From: Corallococcus sp. AS-1-6
GTDB taxonomy: Bacteria > Myxococcota > Myxococcia > Myxococcales > Myxococcaceae
Direction of reading: 5' to 3'
NCBI RefSeq assembly: GCF_020037015.1
Contig: NZ_JAIQDE010000007.1
Location: forward strand, 1 to 51,885
Length of the DNA stretch: 51,885 nt
Shown here: one piece after another, positions 15,727 to 24,757 of the stretch
Position numbering within the stretch: position 1 is the stretch's first letter
Layout of the letters: each line of letters begins with the position of its first letter
Notes under the pieces: generated by a model
Seen by the model: the letters and a program-made list of their open reading frames with translations, nothing else
Told to the model about the DNA's origin: nothing
The model's database searches: none
Made by a program: the position numbers and the translations under genes

Positions 15727-16191
15727 GTGTTCACCATCGACGAGCGCTACCGGGGCCTTCCCGCCAACCGCGACCAGGTGCTCGCGCTGCACCTGTCCCT
15801 CAACGCGCCGCACGTGGCCATCCCCGGCAAGCAGGCCGGGCCCGCGCAGGCCTTCGTGGTGGGGCTGCGCGGCGGTCAGGGCGCGGGCGTCTTCGTGTAC
15901 CTGTACCTCGTGGAGGCGGGGGACTGCGCGGTGTACGTGTCCGGCCGGCGCATCCAGTCCGCGGATGAGCTGCGCGAGGACGAGGACGACGCGCTCGCGT
16001 TCGTGGAGTCGCTGGGCTTCATGATGGACAACGCGAACTGGCGGGCCGCGGCCCCCGCGCAGCAGGACGAGTGGCTGAAGACGCTGCCCGTGTTCTTCCG
16101 GGAGCCCACGCTCGTGCCCGCCGTGAAGGCCCGCGCCGAAGAGAAGCGCAACGTCGCCACCACCCTGGGCCGCTTCCTGGCCGCGTTCTGA
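15727..16191 (+). CDS. Conserved cytoplasmic protein of unknown function
   Basis: The 154-residue protein starts at GTG 15727 after AAGGGAGA. It has no signal peptide or membrane span. A beta-rich N-terminal half (AFVVGLRGGQGAGVFVYLYL) is followed by an acidic helix and a basic C-terminus. I do not recognise the family. It is 23 bases from both the upstream secreted-protein gene and the downstream Tgl-like gene, so the three are probably co-transcribed and may share a role in pilus or envelope assembly (inference). Confidence 0.65.
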   Translation: MFTIDERYRGLPANRDQVLALHLSLNAPHVAIPGKQAGPAQAFVVGLRGGQGAGVFVYLYLVEAGDCAVYVSGRRIQSADELREDEDDALAFVESLGFMMDNANWRAAAPAQQDEWLKTLPVFFREPTLVPAVKARAEEKRNVATTLGRFLAAF

Positions 16192-16214
16192 CCCTCCACC
16201 CCGGATTGGCACCC

Positions 16215-16973
16215 ATGTCCCGCATCACTTCCTCCTGCTTCCTCGCGTTCGCGCTCGCGTCGGCGGGCTGTGCGCACGTCCCCACGGAGAAGGAGCGCCA
16301 GAGCTCGGAGATCCACTACGACCTGGGCGTGCAGGCGCAGCAGCTCGGCCATGTGCAGGACGCGCTCGCGGAGTACCAGAAGGCGCTGGAGAAGAACCCG
16401 GACAACGCGGAGGCCCACAACGCGGTGGGCCTGCTGCTGCACCTGTCCTTCCGGCGGCTCGACGAGGCGTCGTCCCACTACGAGAAGGCGCTGAAGCTGC
16501 GGCCGACCTTCTCCGACGCGCGCACCAACCTGGGCAACCTGCGGCTGGACCAGGGGCGCTACGACGACGCCATCAAGCTGTACGAAGAGTCGCTCAACGA
16601 CATGCAGTACCGCTACGGCTTCTCCGCGCAGGGGAACATGGGCTGGGCGTTCTACAAGAAGGGCGACACGGCGAACGCGCTGCAGAACATCAAGGCCGCC
16701 GTCACCACCAACCCGGACTTCTGCCTGGGCTACAAGAACCTGGGCATCATCTACGACGAGACGGGCAAGACGGAGGACGCGTGCCGGCAGTTCGGGCGCT
16801 ACCGTGAGAAGTGCCCGGACGTGGCGGACGCCTACCGCCGTGAAGGCGTGTGCCAGGCGAAGCTCGGGCGGGTGGACGAGGCGAAGAAGGCCTTCGCGGA
16901 CTGCGAGGCCAAGGCCCAATCCAACGAGCAGGAGCTCAAGGAAGACTGCCGCTCACTGCTGGACCACCTCTAG
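16215..16973 (+). CDS. tgl: Tgl-like TPR lipoprotein for type IV pilus assembly (PilW family)
   Basis: The 252-residue protein has a lipoprotein signal peptide ending ALASAGC (Cys19) and about six TPR units (for example LGVQAQQLGHVQDALAEYQK, then AEAHNAVGLLLHLSF). Its C-terminus is cysteine-rich. This fits Tgl of Myxococcus xanthus, an outer-membrane pilotin needed for PilQ secretin assembly and transferable between cells. No Shine-Dalgarno is visible. A generic PilW/PilF assignment is the fallback. The neighbours (RodZ-like HTH protein, recO) are not pilus genes. Confidence 0.75.
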   Translation: MSRITSSCFLAFALASAGCAHVPTEKERQSSEIHYDLGVQAQQLGHVQDALAEYQKALEKNPDNAEAHNAVGLLLHLSFRRLDEASSHYEKALKLRPTFSDARTNLGNLRLDQGRYDDAIKLYEESLNDMQYRYGFSAQGNMGWAFYKKGDTANALQNIKAAVTTNPDFCLGYKNLGIIYDETGKTEDACRQFGRYREKCPDVADAYRREGVCQAKLGRVDEAKKAFADCEAKAQSNEQELKEDCRSLLDHL

Positions 16974-16994
16974 CCGCGGGGGCCCCGAAAGACC

Positions 16995-17381
16995 GTGGAC
17001 CACGTCGACTTCGGCAAATACCTCAGCCAGCAGCGCGAGCTTCGCGGCCTGTCTCGCGAGGACGTCTCCCGGGAGACGAAGATTCCCCCCAGCCTCGTCG
17101 CGGCGCTGGAGGCGGGGCAGGTGGAGCGGCTGCCCGAGCGCGTGTTCGTGCTGAACTACATCCGCGCGTACGCGCAGGTCATCGGCCTGTCGCCGGAAGA
17201 GGCGGCGCTGCGCTACGAGGAGGTGGACCGGGCGGTGCCCGCGCCTTCGCCGGCACAACTCGAGAAGGCGCGGCGCAAGCGGGCGTACGTCATCCTGGCC
17301 GTGCTGCTGGCGGTCCTGCTCCTGGGCGCGGGGCTGTTCCTGGTGCTGTCCGGGAAGCTGCCGCCCCCCGCCGCGCGTTGA
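16995..17381 (+). CDS. Short RodZ-like protein: HTH domain plus one membrane span
   Basis: The 128-residue protein has an N-terminal Cro/C1-type helix-turn-helix of the RodZ class (FGKYLSQQRELRGLSREDVS, about residues 6-72) and one transmembrane helix at about 98-118, then only ten residues. RodZ links MreB to the cell-wall machinery and normally has a large periplasmic domain, which is missing here. GTG at 16995 is the start. The gene is 21 bases after the tgl stop and 9 bases before recO. It may be a reduced RodZ or a membrane-bound regulator. Confidence 0.7.
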   Translation: MDHVDFGKYLSQQRELRGLSREDVSRETKIPPSLVAALEAGQVERLPERVFVLNYIRAYAQVIGLSPEEAALRYEEVDRAVPAPSPAQLEKARRKRAYVILAVLLAVLLLGAGLFLVLSGKLPPPAAR

Positions 17382-17390
17382 AGAGGGATC

Positions 17391-18125
17391 ATGGAGCGGT
17401 ACGCCGACGACGCGTTCGTGCTGTCCACGGTCGACTACGGAGAGTCCGACCGGCTGGTGACGCTGCTCACGCGTGAGCACGGCAAGCTGACCGCGTTCGC
17501 CGCAGGCGCGCGCAAGAGCAAGCGCCGGTTCGCGGGGGCGTTGGAGCCGTTCATGCGGCTGCGCGTGCAGCTCGTGGAGACGCGGGGCAGCACGGTGCGG
17601 ATCGACTCGGCGGACATCGTCGCGGGCTTCTACGCCGCGCGCGAGGACCTGTCGCTCATCGCCCGGGCGCTCTACGCGGTGGAGCTGTGCCGCGAGCTCA
17701 CGCGCGAACACGAACCGCACCCGGAGCTGTTCGAGCTGGTGGAGGGCTACCTGCACCGGCTGGACGCGAAGGAGGCGGGGCCCACGTCGCTGCTCGCGTT
17801 TGAGCTGGCGGCGCTGGCGCAGGCGGGGTTGATGCCGCGGTTCGACTCCTGCTCGCTGTGTGGCGGTCTGCCCGGCGAGCGGCCCCGGTTCGACCAGGGG
17901 CACGGTGGCGCGGTGTGCGAGCCGTGTGGCGGGCGCGCGCGCGACTCGGTGCCGGTGCCGGTGGCGCTGCTGGCCGGGCTGCGCTCGCTTCAGGAAGGGC
18001 AGCGCACGCCGCTGCCCGCGGACCTCCGCGCTCGGGCGCGGGGGCTGCTCAACGTCTTCATCGCGCACCACGTGGGCCGCAAGCTCAAGAGCGTGGACTT
18101 CATGGCGCAGGTGGGCCTGGACTGA
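17391..18125 (+). CDS. recO: DNA repair protein RecO
   Basis: The 244-residue protein has the N-terminal OB fold (AFVLSTVDYGESDRLVTLLT), the helical middle and a zinc site made of CSLC and CEPC in the C-terminal part (about residues 153-185). It acts with RecF and RecR to load RecA on SSB-coated single-stranded DNA. Length is usual. The ATG at 17391 follows AGAGGGA. It appears co-transcribed with the preceding HTH gene. Confidence 0.93.
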   Translation: MERYADDAFVLSTVDYGESDRLVTLLTREHGKLTAFAAGARKSKRRFAGALEPFMRLRVQLVETRGSTVRIDSADIVAGFYAAREDLSLIARALYAVELCRELTREHEPHPELFELVEGYLHRLDAKEAGPTSLLAFELAALAQAGLMPRFDSCSLCGGLPGERPRFDQGHGGAVCEPCGGRARDSVPVPVALLAGLRSLQEGQRTPLPADLRARARGLLNVFIAHHVGRKLKSVDFMAQVGLD

Positions 18126-18156
18126 CAGGCAGCGCGCGGTCCCCAGGGGAGCTGTC

Positions 18157-19161
18157 ATGCACGAAGCCGGGCCGCTGGACGTGGTGTGTGTCGGCGAAAC
18201 GCTGGTGGACTTCCTTCCCGTGGCCGGCGGCGCCTCGCGCGTGCGGGACGTGGAGGCCTGGAAGCCCTCGCCGGGTGGCTCCCCGGCCAATGTCTCCGTG
18301 GGGCTCGCGCGGTTGGGCCTGCGCTCGGCGATGGTGGGCGTGGTGGGCTCCGACGAGTTTGGCCACTTCCTGCGCGACCGGTTGGCGGCGGACGGCGTGG
18401 ACGTGAGCCGCCTGCGGCAGGTGGACCACGCGCGCACGGGCCTGTTGTTCGTCTCACTGGATGCGCACGGCGAGCGCAGCTTCACGTACTTCCGAACTCG
18501 TTCAGCGGAGTTCCTGCTGGATGACTCCGACGTGGACGGTGGCTTCGTGCGGCGCGCGAAGGCGCTGCACTGCGGCTCCAACTCCCTGCTCCTGCCACCA
18601 GCGCGCGAGGCCATGGTGCGCATGCTCACCCTGGCCCGCGATGCCGGGATGCTGGTGAGCTGTGATCCGAACCTGCGGCTGCACATGTGGACGCAGCCCG
18701 AGGAGCTGCGCGCCCTTTTGGGGCGCATGCTCCCGTTGTGCACGGTGGTGAAGCTGTCCGAGGAGGAGATCCACTTCGCGACCGGCGAGCACTCGCCCGA
18801 GGCGGCCCTGCACGTCCTGGCCGCGTGGGGCGTGCCGCTGCCCGTGGTGACGCTGGGGCCTCGCGGCGCGGTGTTCCTCTGGCGGGGGGAGGTCCTCTCC
18901 GTCCCCGCGCCCCAGGTGACGGTGGTGGACACGACGGGCGCGGGGGATGGCTTCGTGTCCGCCATGTTGAGCGGCCTGGTGCGCGGGTACGGCGACGCGC
19001 GCTCGCTGGCGGAGGCGACACGCGAGGAGCTGGTCGCGCTGATGACCTTCGCGGCGGGCGTGGGGGCTCGGGTGGTGACGAGGCTGGGCGCGGTGTCGGC
19101 GCTCCCCCTGGCCTCCGAGGTGGAGGGGCTGTTGCCCGCCGTGCGACGCATCGCGCGCTGA
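18157..19161 (+). CDS. PfkB-family sugar kinase (fructokinase-like)
   Basis: The 334-residue protein has both PfkB signatures: the GGSPANVSVGLARLG motif near residue 40 and DTTGAGDGF at 258-266, with Asp264 as the catalytic base. Family members phosphorylate fructose, ribose, 2-keto-3-deoxygluconate or nucleosides. The DFLPVAGG and GGSPANVA-type N-terminus favours fructokinase, but substrate cannot be fixed from sequence. The start is ATG 18157 after AGGGGAG. Much longer in-frame readings overlap recO and are not credible. Confidence 0.88.
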   Translation: MHEAGPLDVVCVGETLVDFLPVAGGASRVRDVEAWKPSPGGSPANVSVGLARLGLRSAMVGVVGSDEFGHFLRDRLAADGVDVSRLRQVDHARTGLLFVSLDAHGERSFTYFRTRSAEFLLDDSDVDGGFVRRAKALHCGSNSLLLPPAREAMVRMLTLARDAGMLVSCDPNLRLHMWTQPEELRALLGRMLPLCTVVKLSEEEIHFATGEHSPEAALHVLAAWGVPLPVVTLGPRGAVFLWRGEVLSVPAPQVTVVDTTGAGDGFVSAMLSGLVRGYGDARSLAEATREELVALMTFAAGVGARVVTRLGAVSALPLASEVEGLLPAVRRIAR

Positions 19162-19239
19162 CGGGAAGCGCCGTGCCGGGTCAGGCTCCCGTGCTTCGCT
19201 GCGTCCTGCGTGGCCCACCATCCCATCCAGGAGGGACCG

Positions 19240-20529
19240 ATGAGTGACACCCGCGAGGCTTCTTCCTCCGCTCCGGCGCGCGTCCGGGGGCTGGAGCAGA
19301 TCGACCGGCTGTCGGTGCCCCTGCCGCATGGCACCGAGGTCACCACCCGCGTGGAGCGCGTGGCGTCCGGGGGGCGCCGCATCCCCCAGGGCGTGGTGGG
19401 CCGCGTGGTTCGCGCGCATGACGGGGGCTTCGACGTACAGATTGTCGGCGTGGGCGAGGTGTGGTTCGCCCGCGACGAGCTGGTGCCCCGGCGCGCGGGA
19501 CAGGTGCAGTTCGCCCAGCGGCGCGAGGCGGCCTGGAGCGCGCTGCGGCCGTGCGTGGTGCTGGAGACGCGCGTGGGCAGTCACGCCTGGGGACTCGCGG
19601 ACGAGCGCTCCGACGTGGACGTGCGCGGGGTGTTCGCGCTGCCGCTCCCGTGGACGCTGGGCCTGGGGCAGCCGCCGCAGGACCTGGTGAGCGCGGATGG
19701 CAGCACCACGTACTGGGAGGTCCGCAAGACGGTGGAGCAGGCGCTGCGCGCGGATCCGAACACGCTGGAGACCCTCTTCGTCCCCGGCGCGACGGCGGTG
19801 GACGAGCTGGGCACGTGGGTGCTGGAGGCGCGCGAGGCGTTCGTCTCCAAGGCCATCTTCGGCAGCTTCGGGCGCTACGCCATGAGCCAGCTCGACAAGC
19901 TCACCCGCAGCCAGCGGCTGGCCGAGCACCGCGACCTGCTCCTCGCGTGGCTGTGCGAGGAGCCCACGCCGGACCTGGACGAGGTGGCCCGCCGCCTGGC
20001 CGCCGTGTCCCCCCGCGCCGCGCCCACGCCCGAGGACGGGGTGCTCGCGGCCAAGACGTACGTCAAGCAGCTCTACCGCTCGCTCTGGGACCAGGGGCTG
20101 CTCGCGGCGAACGACTTCGCGGCGCTCACGGCGTACGCGCGCGGTGGGGGCCAGCGCCCGCCGTCCGCTCGGGAGCTGCGGCCGAAGAACGCGTACAACC
20201 TGCTGCGGCTGGTGGCGCTGGCGACCGGCTGGCTGCGCGACGGCGTGCCGACCTTCGAGGCGACGGGAGCGTTCAAGGCGCGGCTGCTCGACATCAAGGG
20301 CGGAGCGGTGCCCCTGGAGGACGTGCTGCGCGACGCCGAGGCCATGGCTCCGGCGCTGGAGGCCGCGCACCGCGAGAGCCGGCTGCCGGAGCATCCGGAC
20401 TACGCCCGCGCGGACCGGCTGCTGCGGCGTGTGGGAGACGAGGTGGCGCGGCGCTGGGTCTTGAAGACGCCCGGTCCGCTGGGCCGTGACGCGCCGGAGG
20501 CTCCGGCGCTGGAAGGAGGGACGGAATGA
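19240..20529 (+). CDS. RlaP/YcgL-type nucleotidyltransferase with N-terminal beta-barrel-like module
   Basis: The 429-residue protein has a polymerase-beta-fold core with GSHAWGLADERSDVDVRG (Gly113, Ser114, Asp125, Asp127), the metal-binding pattern of the COG3541 family. Residues of about 15-85 form a separate beta-rich, KOW/SH3-like module (RIPQGVVGRVVRAHDGGFDV) that may bind nucleic acid. Family members occur in predicted RNA repair or end-modification systems. The substrate is unknown. ATG 19240 follows AGGAGGGA. It overlaps the next, related gene by four bases. Confidence 0.8.
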   Translation: MSDTREASSSAPARVRGLEQIDRLSVPLPHGTEVTTRVERVASGGRRIPQGVVGRVVRAHDGGFDVQIVGVGEVWFARDELVPRRAGQVQFAQRREAAWSALRPCVVLETRVGSHAWGLADERSDVDVRGVFALPLPWTLGLGQPPQDLVSADGSTTYWEVRKTVEQALRADPNTLETLFVPGATAVDELGTWVLEAREAFVSKAIFGSFGRYAMSQLDKLTRSQRLAEHRDLLLAWLCEEPTPDLDEVARRLAAVSPRAAPTPEDGVLAAKTYVKQLYRSLWDQGLLAANDFAALTAYARGGGQRPPSARELRPKNAYNLLRLVALATGWLRDGVPTFEATGAFKARLLDIKGGAVPLEDVLRDAEAMAPALEAAHRESRLPEHPDYARADRLLRRVGDEVARRWVLKTPGPLGRDAPEAPALEGGTE

Positions 20530-21314
20530 AGGGCAGGGTGACGGAACATCAGGAGCGCATGGCGGACCGCGTGCTGGACGCGGAGTCCCTCCTGCGCGAG
20601 CACCTGGTCATCTCGCTGTCCGGCGCGCATGCGTATGGCTTCCCGTCGCATGACAGCGACCTGGACCTCAAGGCCATCCACATCGCGCCCACCGCCGCGC
20701 TGCTCGGCCTCCAGCCCCGGCACGTGCCGGCGGAGCGGCTGGAGGTGCTGGAGGGCGTGGAGGTGGACTACTCCTCCAACGAGCTGCAGCCCGTGCTGCT
20801 GGGCATCCTCCAGGGCAACGGCAACTACATCGAGCGGGTGCTGGGCGCCATCACGGTGCGGGCCCTGCCGGAGCTGGAGGCGCTGCGGCCCCTGGTGCGG
20901 GCCGTGCTGTCGCGCCGCGTCCACCGGCACTACCGCGGCTTCGCGCAGGGACAGCTCCGTGAATGGGAGAAGAGCGGATTCCGCTCCGTGAAGAAGTTGC
21001 TGTACGTACTGCGCACCACGCTCACCGGAACGCATGCGCTGCGCACGGGCGAGGTGGAGACGGACGTCACCGGCCTGCTGGAGCCGTATGGTTTTGGCGA
21101 GGCCCGTGCGCTGGTGGAGCGCAAGCGGAGCGGGGAGCGCATCGAGCTGACCGACGCGCTCAGCGAGCAGTGGCGGGGGGAGGTGACGCGCGCTTTCGCC
21201 GTGCTCGACGCGGCGGACGCGGCCTCCGTGTTGCCCCTGGAGCCACCCCCGCCGGCCGTGGCCGCGCTCGAGGCCTGGATGCTCGACGTGCGGCGACGGC
21301 GGTTCGGCGCCTAA
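20526..21314 (+). CDS. Second RlaP/YcgL-type nucleotidyltransferase
   Basis: The 262-residue protein has SGAHAYGFPSHDSDLDLKAI (Asp45 and Asp47 as the metal-binding pair), the same fold as the upstream gene but without the N-terminal module. It is not a duplicate fragment, because the motif is complete and the remaining sequence is divergent. The ATGA overlap with the preceding gene implies translational coupling and perhaps a heteromer. No RNA ligase gene is adjacent, unlike many RlaP loci. Confidence 0.78.
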   Translation: MKGRVTEHQERMADRVLDAESLLREHLVISLSGAHAYGFPSHDSDLDLKAIHIAPTAALLGLQPRHVPAERLEVLEGVEVDYSSNELQPVLLGILQGNGNYIERVLGAITVRALPELEALRPLVRAVLSRRVHRHYRGFAQGQLREWEKSGFRSVKKLLYVLRTTLTGTHALRTGEVETDVTGLLEPYGFGEARALVERKRSGERIELTDALSEQWRGEVTRAFAVLDAADAASVLPLEPPPPAVAALEAWMLDVRRRRFGA

Positions 21315-21370
21315 ACCGCTTTCTCCGGGCTCCTGGCCCGGGGGGAGCGGCCTGTCTGGAAAGACGGTCA

Positions 21371-21399
21371 TCGACCTGGGAGGGTTCGGCGGGTAACAT
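21371..21399 (+). promoter_or_regulatory. Putative promoter of the Ser/Thr kinase gene
   Basis: TCGACC (21371-21376) and TAACAT (21394-21399) are 17 bases apart. The ATG is only 11 bases after the -10, and the gap is a CG-only stretch without a Shine-Dalgarno, so the transcript would have a leader of about five bases. Confidence 0.4.
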
Positions 21400-21410
21400 C
21401 CGCCCCCGCC

Positions 21411-23675
21411 ATGAGTACGCAGGGAGTCGCCGGAGACGATCCCGACCGGGGGCGGCGCATTGGAAAGTACGAGATCCTCACCCGACTCTCGATGGGCGGG
21501 ATGGCGGAGCTGTTCCTCGCGTACACCTCCGGGCCCGGTGGCTTCCGCAAGTTCGTGGCGGTGAAGCAGATCCTCCCCGACATCAAGAAGGACGATCAGT
21601 TCGTCAAGATGTTCCTCGACGAGGCGCGCATCACCGCGGCCTTCTCGCACGCGAACATCGGACAGGTGTTCGACCTGGGGGAGGAGGACGGCGAGCTGTA
21701 CCTCGCCATGGAGTTCCTGCCCGGCCAGAACCTGGAGCAGGTGGTGAAGATGGCGGAGCGGCGCAAGTACGCGCTGCCTCTGGGCTTCAGCGCGCGCGTG
21801 ATGCGCGACACGTGCCTGGGCCTGCACTACGCCCACCACTTCATGGACCCGTCCGGCCGCCCCGTGGCGGTGGTGCACCGCGACGTGTCCCCGAAGAACG
21901 TGATGATCACCTACGACGGCGTCGTGAAGGTGATCGACTTCGGCATCGCCAAGGCGCGCGGCAAGCTGGGCCGCACGCAGGTGGGCACCGTGAAGGGGAC
22001 CAGCGGGTACATGTCCCCGGAGCAGGTGCGCAACAAGGACCTGGATGGCCGCAGCGACCAGTTCTCCACCGGCGTGATGTTCCACGAGCTGCTGGCCGGA
22101 CAGCGCCTGTTCAACGCGCCCGGCGAAGCCGCCGTGATGATGCAGATCGTGGACGGGGACATCCCGGCGCCGCGCTCGCTCAACGCGGCCGTGCCGGAGG
22201 CCCTGGAAGCGGTGGTGCTCAAGGCGCTGTCGCGCGATGCCACCCAGCGCTTCGGCACCTGCCGGGAGATGGCGCGCGCCATCGAGGCCACGCTGGGCGC
22301 CGAGCTGTTCGACGAAGACCAGATGACCGCCGTGATGGGCGAGCTCTTCGAGGAGAAGCGCCAGAAGACGCGCACGCTCCTGGAGCTGGCCAGCCGCGCC
22401 GAGGACGCCCGCGTCAGCGAGGCCGCCGGTGCGCTCCAGGTGGAGGAGGGGGGGGACCAGGCCTCCGCCGCGGCCACCGCGCAGGTGAAGTCGCCGCACG
22501 CGGAGGCCCCTGCCGCGGACGCCGCGGCGTCCTTCAAGCCCACGCCCGTCCGCCGCGCCGCGGCCGAGTCCGCGACGCCCGCCCCCCGCGCGACCCCGCG
22601 TCCCGCGAACGAGGCCGTGGAGGCCCGCGCCTCTCGCGTCAACACGCCCACCGTGACGCCGCGAGCGCAGCGGCCCTCGGGCTCGGACGCGGCGCCCGTT
22701 CCCCGGGTCATCCGTCCTCCCGCTGACGCCGCGCGGCCGCCCGCAAGGGCTCGTCCCAGCGCGCGGCCCGAGCCCACCGAGCCGCCCTCCGACGGGCTGA
22801 TGGATCCGCCCAGCGAGCTCCAGACCCAGCGCTTCAAGGCCCGTCCGGTGCGCGGCACCTCGCGGCCTCCGCGCCAGGTGGAGGAGGCGGAGTCCGTTGA
22901 AGCGCCCCCCGTGGCCCCGCCCCGGCGCGAGGGCTCCGGCTGGGGCATGCGGTTGTTCCTGCTCCTCCTGCTGGGGGGCGTGGCGTACCTGGCGACGCTC
23001 GAACCCGTGCGCCGGCTGTTCATGCCGGCGTTCGACTCCGCGAAGCAGTGGGTGAAGGCGGAGCTGGACCCGGCTCCCCCCGTGGACCCCGCCGCGAACG
23101 GACAGTGGCCGCCGAAGCCCTCCGGTCCTCCGCCGGGCTTCGTCCAGAAGACCACCCCCGAGCCCGAGCCCGAGCCGGCGCCCGTGGAGGCGCCGACCAC
23201 GCCCGAGCCGGTGGTGGACGCGGCGCCCGCCGACACGAAGAAGACCCCCGCCGCCAAGGGCGTACGCCGGACGAAGCCGGCCGTCACGCCGGAAGCGCCC
23301 GTGGTGGCGAAGGTGGAGCCGCGCCCCGCGAAGCCCGAGCCCTCGGCGCAGGTCCCGGAGCCGGTCACCACCGTCACGCAGACGGAGGCCCCGGAGGTGC
23401 TCGACACGACCACCTCGAAGGGCGCGGCGAAGGCGGGCCTGGGCTGGCTGACGCTCTACACGGTGCCGAAGAACGCGGCCGTGTTCGACGGCGCCACGCA
23501 ACTGGGCACGTCCCCGTTGATCAAGTTCCCCCTGCCCATCGGGACGTACCGTCTGCGCGTGGTGGACCCGCAGGACCCCGGCGGTACGAGCAAGCTGTTG
23601 TCCGCTCCCATCCGTCCCGGAGAGGTGACGAAGCTGCAGATTCGACTGGCCGACCTCCCGGCCTACTCGAACTGA
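21411..23675 (+). CDS. Membrane Ser/Thr protein kinase with C-terminal PEGA-like domain
   Basis: The 754-residue protein has a PknB-type kinase domain at about residues 20-290: glycine loop RLSMGGMAEL, Lys52 in VAVKQIL, HRDVSPKN with Asp157, and DFGIAK with Asp175. The loop has SPKN where most kinases have KPEN, as in many myxobacterial kinases. A proline/alanine-rich linker, one membrane span (RLFLLLLLGGVAYLATL) near residue 518 and a C-terminal PEGA-like beta domain (GWLTLYTVPKNAAVFDGA) follow. It could phosphorylate FHA partners, and the FHA cluster lies 7 kb downstream. Confidence 0.92.
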   Translation: MSTQGVAGDDPDRGRRIGKYEILTRLSMGGMAELFLAYTSGPGGFRKFVAVKQILPDIKKDDQFVKMFLDEARITAAFSHANIGQVFDLGEEDGELYLAMEFLPGQNLEQVVKMAERRKYALPLGFSARVMRDTCLGLHYAHHFMDPSGRPVAVVHRDVSPKNVMITYDGVVKVIDFGIAKARGKLGRTQVGTVKGTSGYMSPEQVRNKDLDGRSDQFSTGVMFHELLAGQRLFNAPGEAAVMMQIVDGDIPAPRSLNAAVPEALEAVVLKALSRDATQRFGTCREMARAIEATLGAELFDEDQMTAVMGELFEEKRQKTRTLLELASRAEDARVSEAAGALQVEEGGDQASAAATAQVKSPHAEAPAADAAASFKPTPVRRAAAESATPAPRATPRPANEAVEARASRVNTPTVTPRAQRPSGSDAAPVPRVIRPPADAARPPARARPSARPEPTEPPSDGLMDPPSELQTQRFKARPVRGTSRPPRQVEEAESVEAPPVAPPRREGSGWGMRLFLLLLLGGVAYLATLEPVRRLFMPAFDSAKQWVKAELDPAPPVDPAANGQWPPKPSGPPPGFVQKTTPEPEPEPAPVEAPTTPEPVVDAAPADTKKTPAAKGVRRTKPAVTPEAPVVAKVEPRPAKPEPSAQVPEPVTTVTQTEAPEVLDTTTSKGAAKAGLGWLTLYTVPKNAAVFDGATQLGTSPLIKFPLPIGTYRLRVVDPQDPGGTSKLLSAPIRPGEVTKLQIRLADLPAYSN

Positions 23676-23684
23676 CCGCCGTCC

Positions 23685-23713
23685 TTGACGCTCCTGGACC
23701 CCCTCACTAGGGT
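23685..23713 (+). promoter_or_regulatory. Sigma-70-like promoter of glyQS
   Basis: TTGACG (23685-23690) and TAGGGT (23708-23713) are exactly 17 bases apart. The glyQ ATG is about 50 bases further with AGAAGGA upstream, so this transcript has a conventional leader. Confidence 0.6.
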
Positions 23714-23764
23714 CCGCCGCGTTCCGCCTTCGCCTTCGACGCACTGCGAGAAGGACTCGCCATC

Positions 23765-24757
23765 ATGTATTTCCAGGACCTCATCCTCACGCTCCAGAAG
23801 CACTGGGCCGACCAGGGATGCATCGTCACCCAGTCGTACGACACGGAAGTCGGCGCGGGCACGATGGCCCCGTACACGTTCCTGCGCGTGCTCGGTCCCG
23901 AGCCGTGGAACGTCGCCTACGTGCAGCCCTCGCGGCGCCCCGCTGACGGCCGCTTCGGTGAGAACCCGAACCGCCTGTTCCAGCACCACCAGTTCCAGGT
24001 CATCCTCAAGCCCGCGCCGAAGAACGTCCAGGAGCTGTACCTGGAGTCGCTGCGGAAGGTTGGCCTGGACCCGCTGGAGCACGACATCCGCTTCGTCGAG
24101 GACGACTGGGAGTCCCCCACGCTGGGAGCCTGGGGCCTGGGCTGGGAGGTGTGGTGCGATGGCGAGGAGGTGACGCAGTTCACCTACTTCCAGCAGTGCG
24201 GCGGCTTCGACTGCCGTCCCGTGGCCGCGGAGCTGACGTACGGGCTGGAGCGCCTGGCCAGGTACCTCCAGAACGTGGAGAGCGTCTTCGACATCGAGTG
24301 GGTCAAGGGCGTGAAGTACCGCGAGGTCTTCCACGCGAACGAGGTGGAGATGAGCAAGTACGCCCTCCACGAGTCCGACCCGCAGATGCTCTTCACGCTG
24401 TTCGACGCGTACGAGAAGGAGTGCAAGCGGCTCATCGAGCGCCACCTGCCGATGCCCGCGTACGACTACGCGCTGAAGTGCTCGCACACGTTCAACCTGC
24501 TGGACGCGCGCGGCGCCATCTCCGTCACCGAGCGAGCCAACTTCATCAAGCGCGTGCGTGACAACGCGCGCCTGTGCGCGGAGGGATATCTCCAGATGCG
24601 CGAGCGGCTGGGCTACCCGCTGATGAAGACGCCGTGGACCGTGGGTGAGCAGCCGCCGGTGCTGGAGGGCAAGCCCGCCAGCGACTACTGGAAGACGGTG
24701 CAGCTCAACAAGCCGGTGGAGAAGAAGGAGAAGTCGGAGGTGGCCCGTGGCGCGTGA
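23765..24757 (+). CDS. glyQ: Glycyl-tRNA synthetase alpha subunit
   Basis: The 330-residue protein begins [18 protein letters not shown] and contains [20 protein letters not shown] and [17 protein letters not shown], hallmarks of the bacterial alpha chain. It is the class II catalytic subunit of the alpha2-beta2 enzyme that charges tRNA-Gly. It is slightly longer than the usual 300 residues because of a charged C-terminal tail ending [12 protein letters not shown]. The stop overlaps glyS by 11 bases. Confidence 0.97.
   Translation: MYFQDLILTLQKHWADQGCIVTQSYDTEVGAGTMAPYTFLRVLGPEPWNVAYVQPSRRPADGRFGENPNRLFQHHQFQVILKPAPKNVQELYLESLRKVGLDPLEHDIRFVEDDWESPTLGAWGLGWEVWCDGEEVTQFTYFQQCGGFDCRPVAAELTYGLERLARYLQNVESVFDIEWVKGVKYREVFHANEVEMSKYALHESDPQMLFTLFDAYEKECKRLIERHLPMPAYDYALKCSHTFNLLDARGAISVTERANFIKRVRDNARLCAEGYLQMRERLGYPLMKTPWTVGEQPPVLEGKPASDYWKTVQLNKPVEKKEKSEVARGA

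Noticed and set aside
22450-23430. Proline/alanine-rich repeat-like section in the kinase gene
   Set aside because: It is an ordinary low-complexity juxtamembrane linker. No exact tandem DNA repeat was found.
20400-23744. Minus-strand frame of over 1,100 codons opposite the nucleotidyltransferase and kinase genes
   Set aside because: Composition is arginine/histidine/glycine-rich without domain motifs. It is an antisense shadow.
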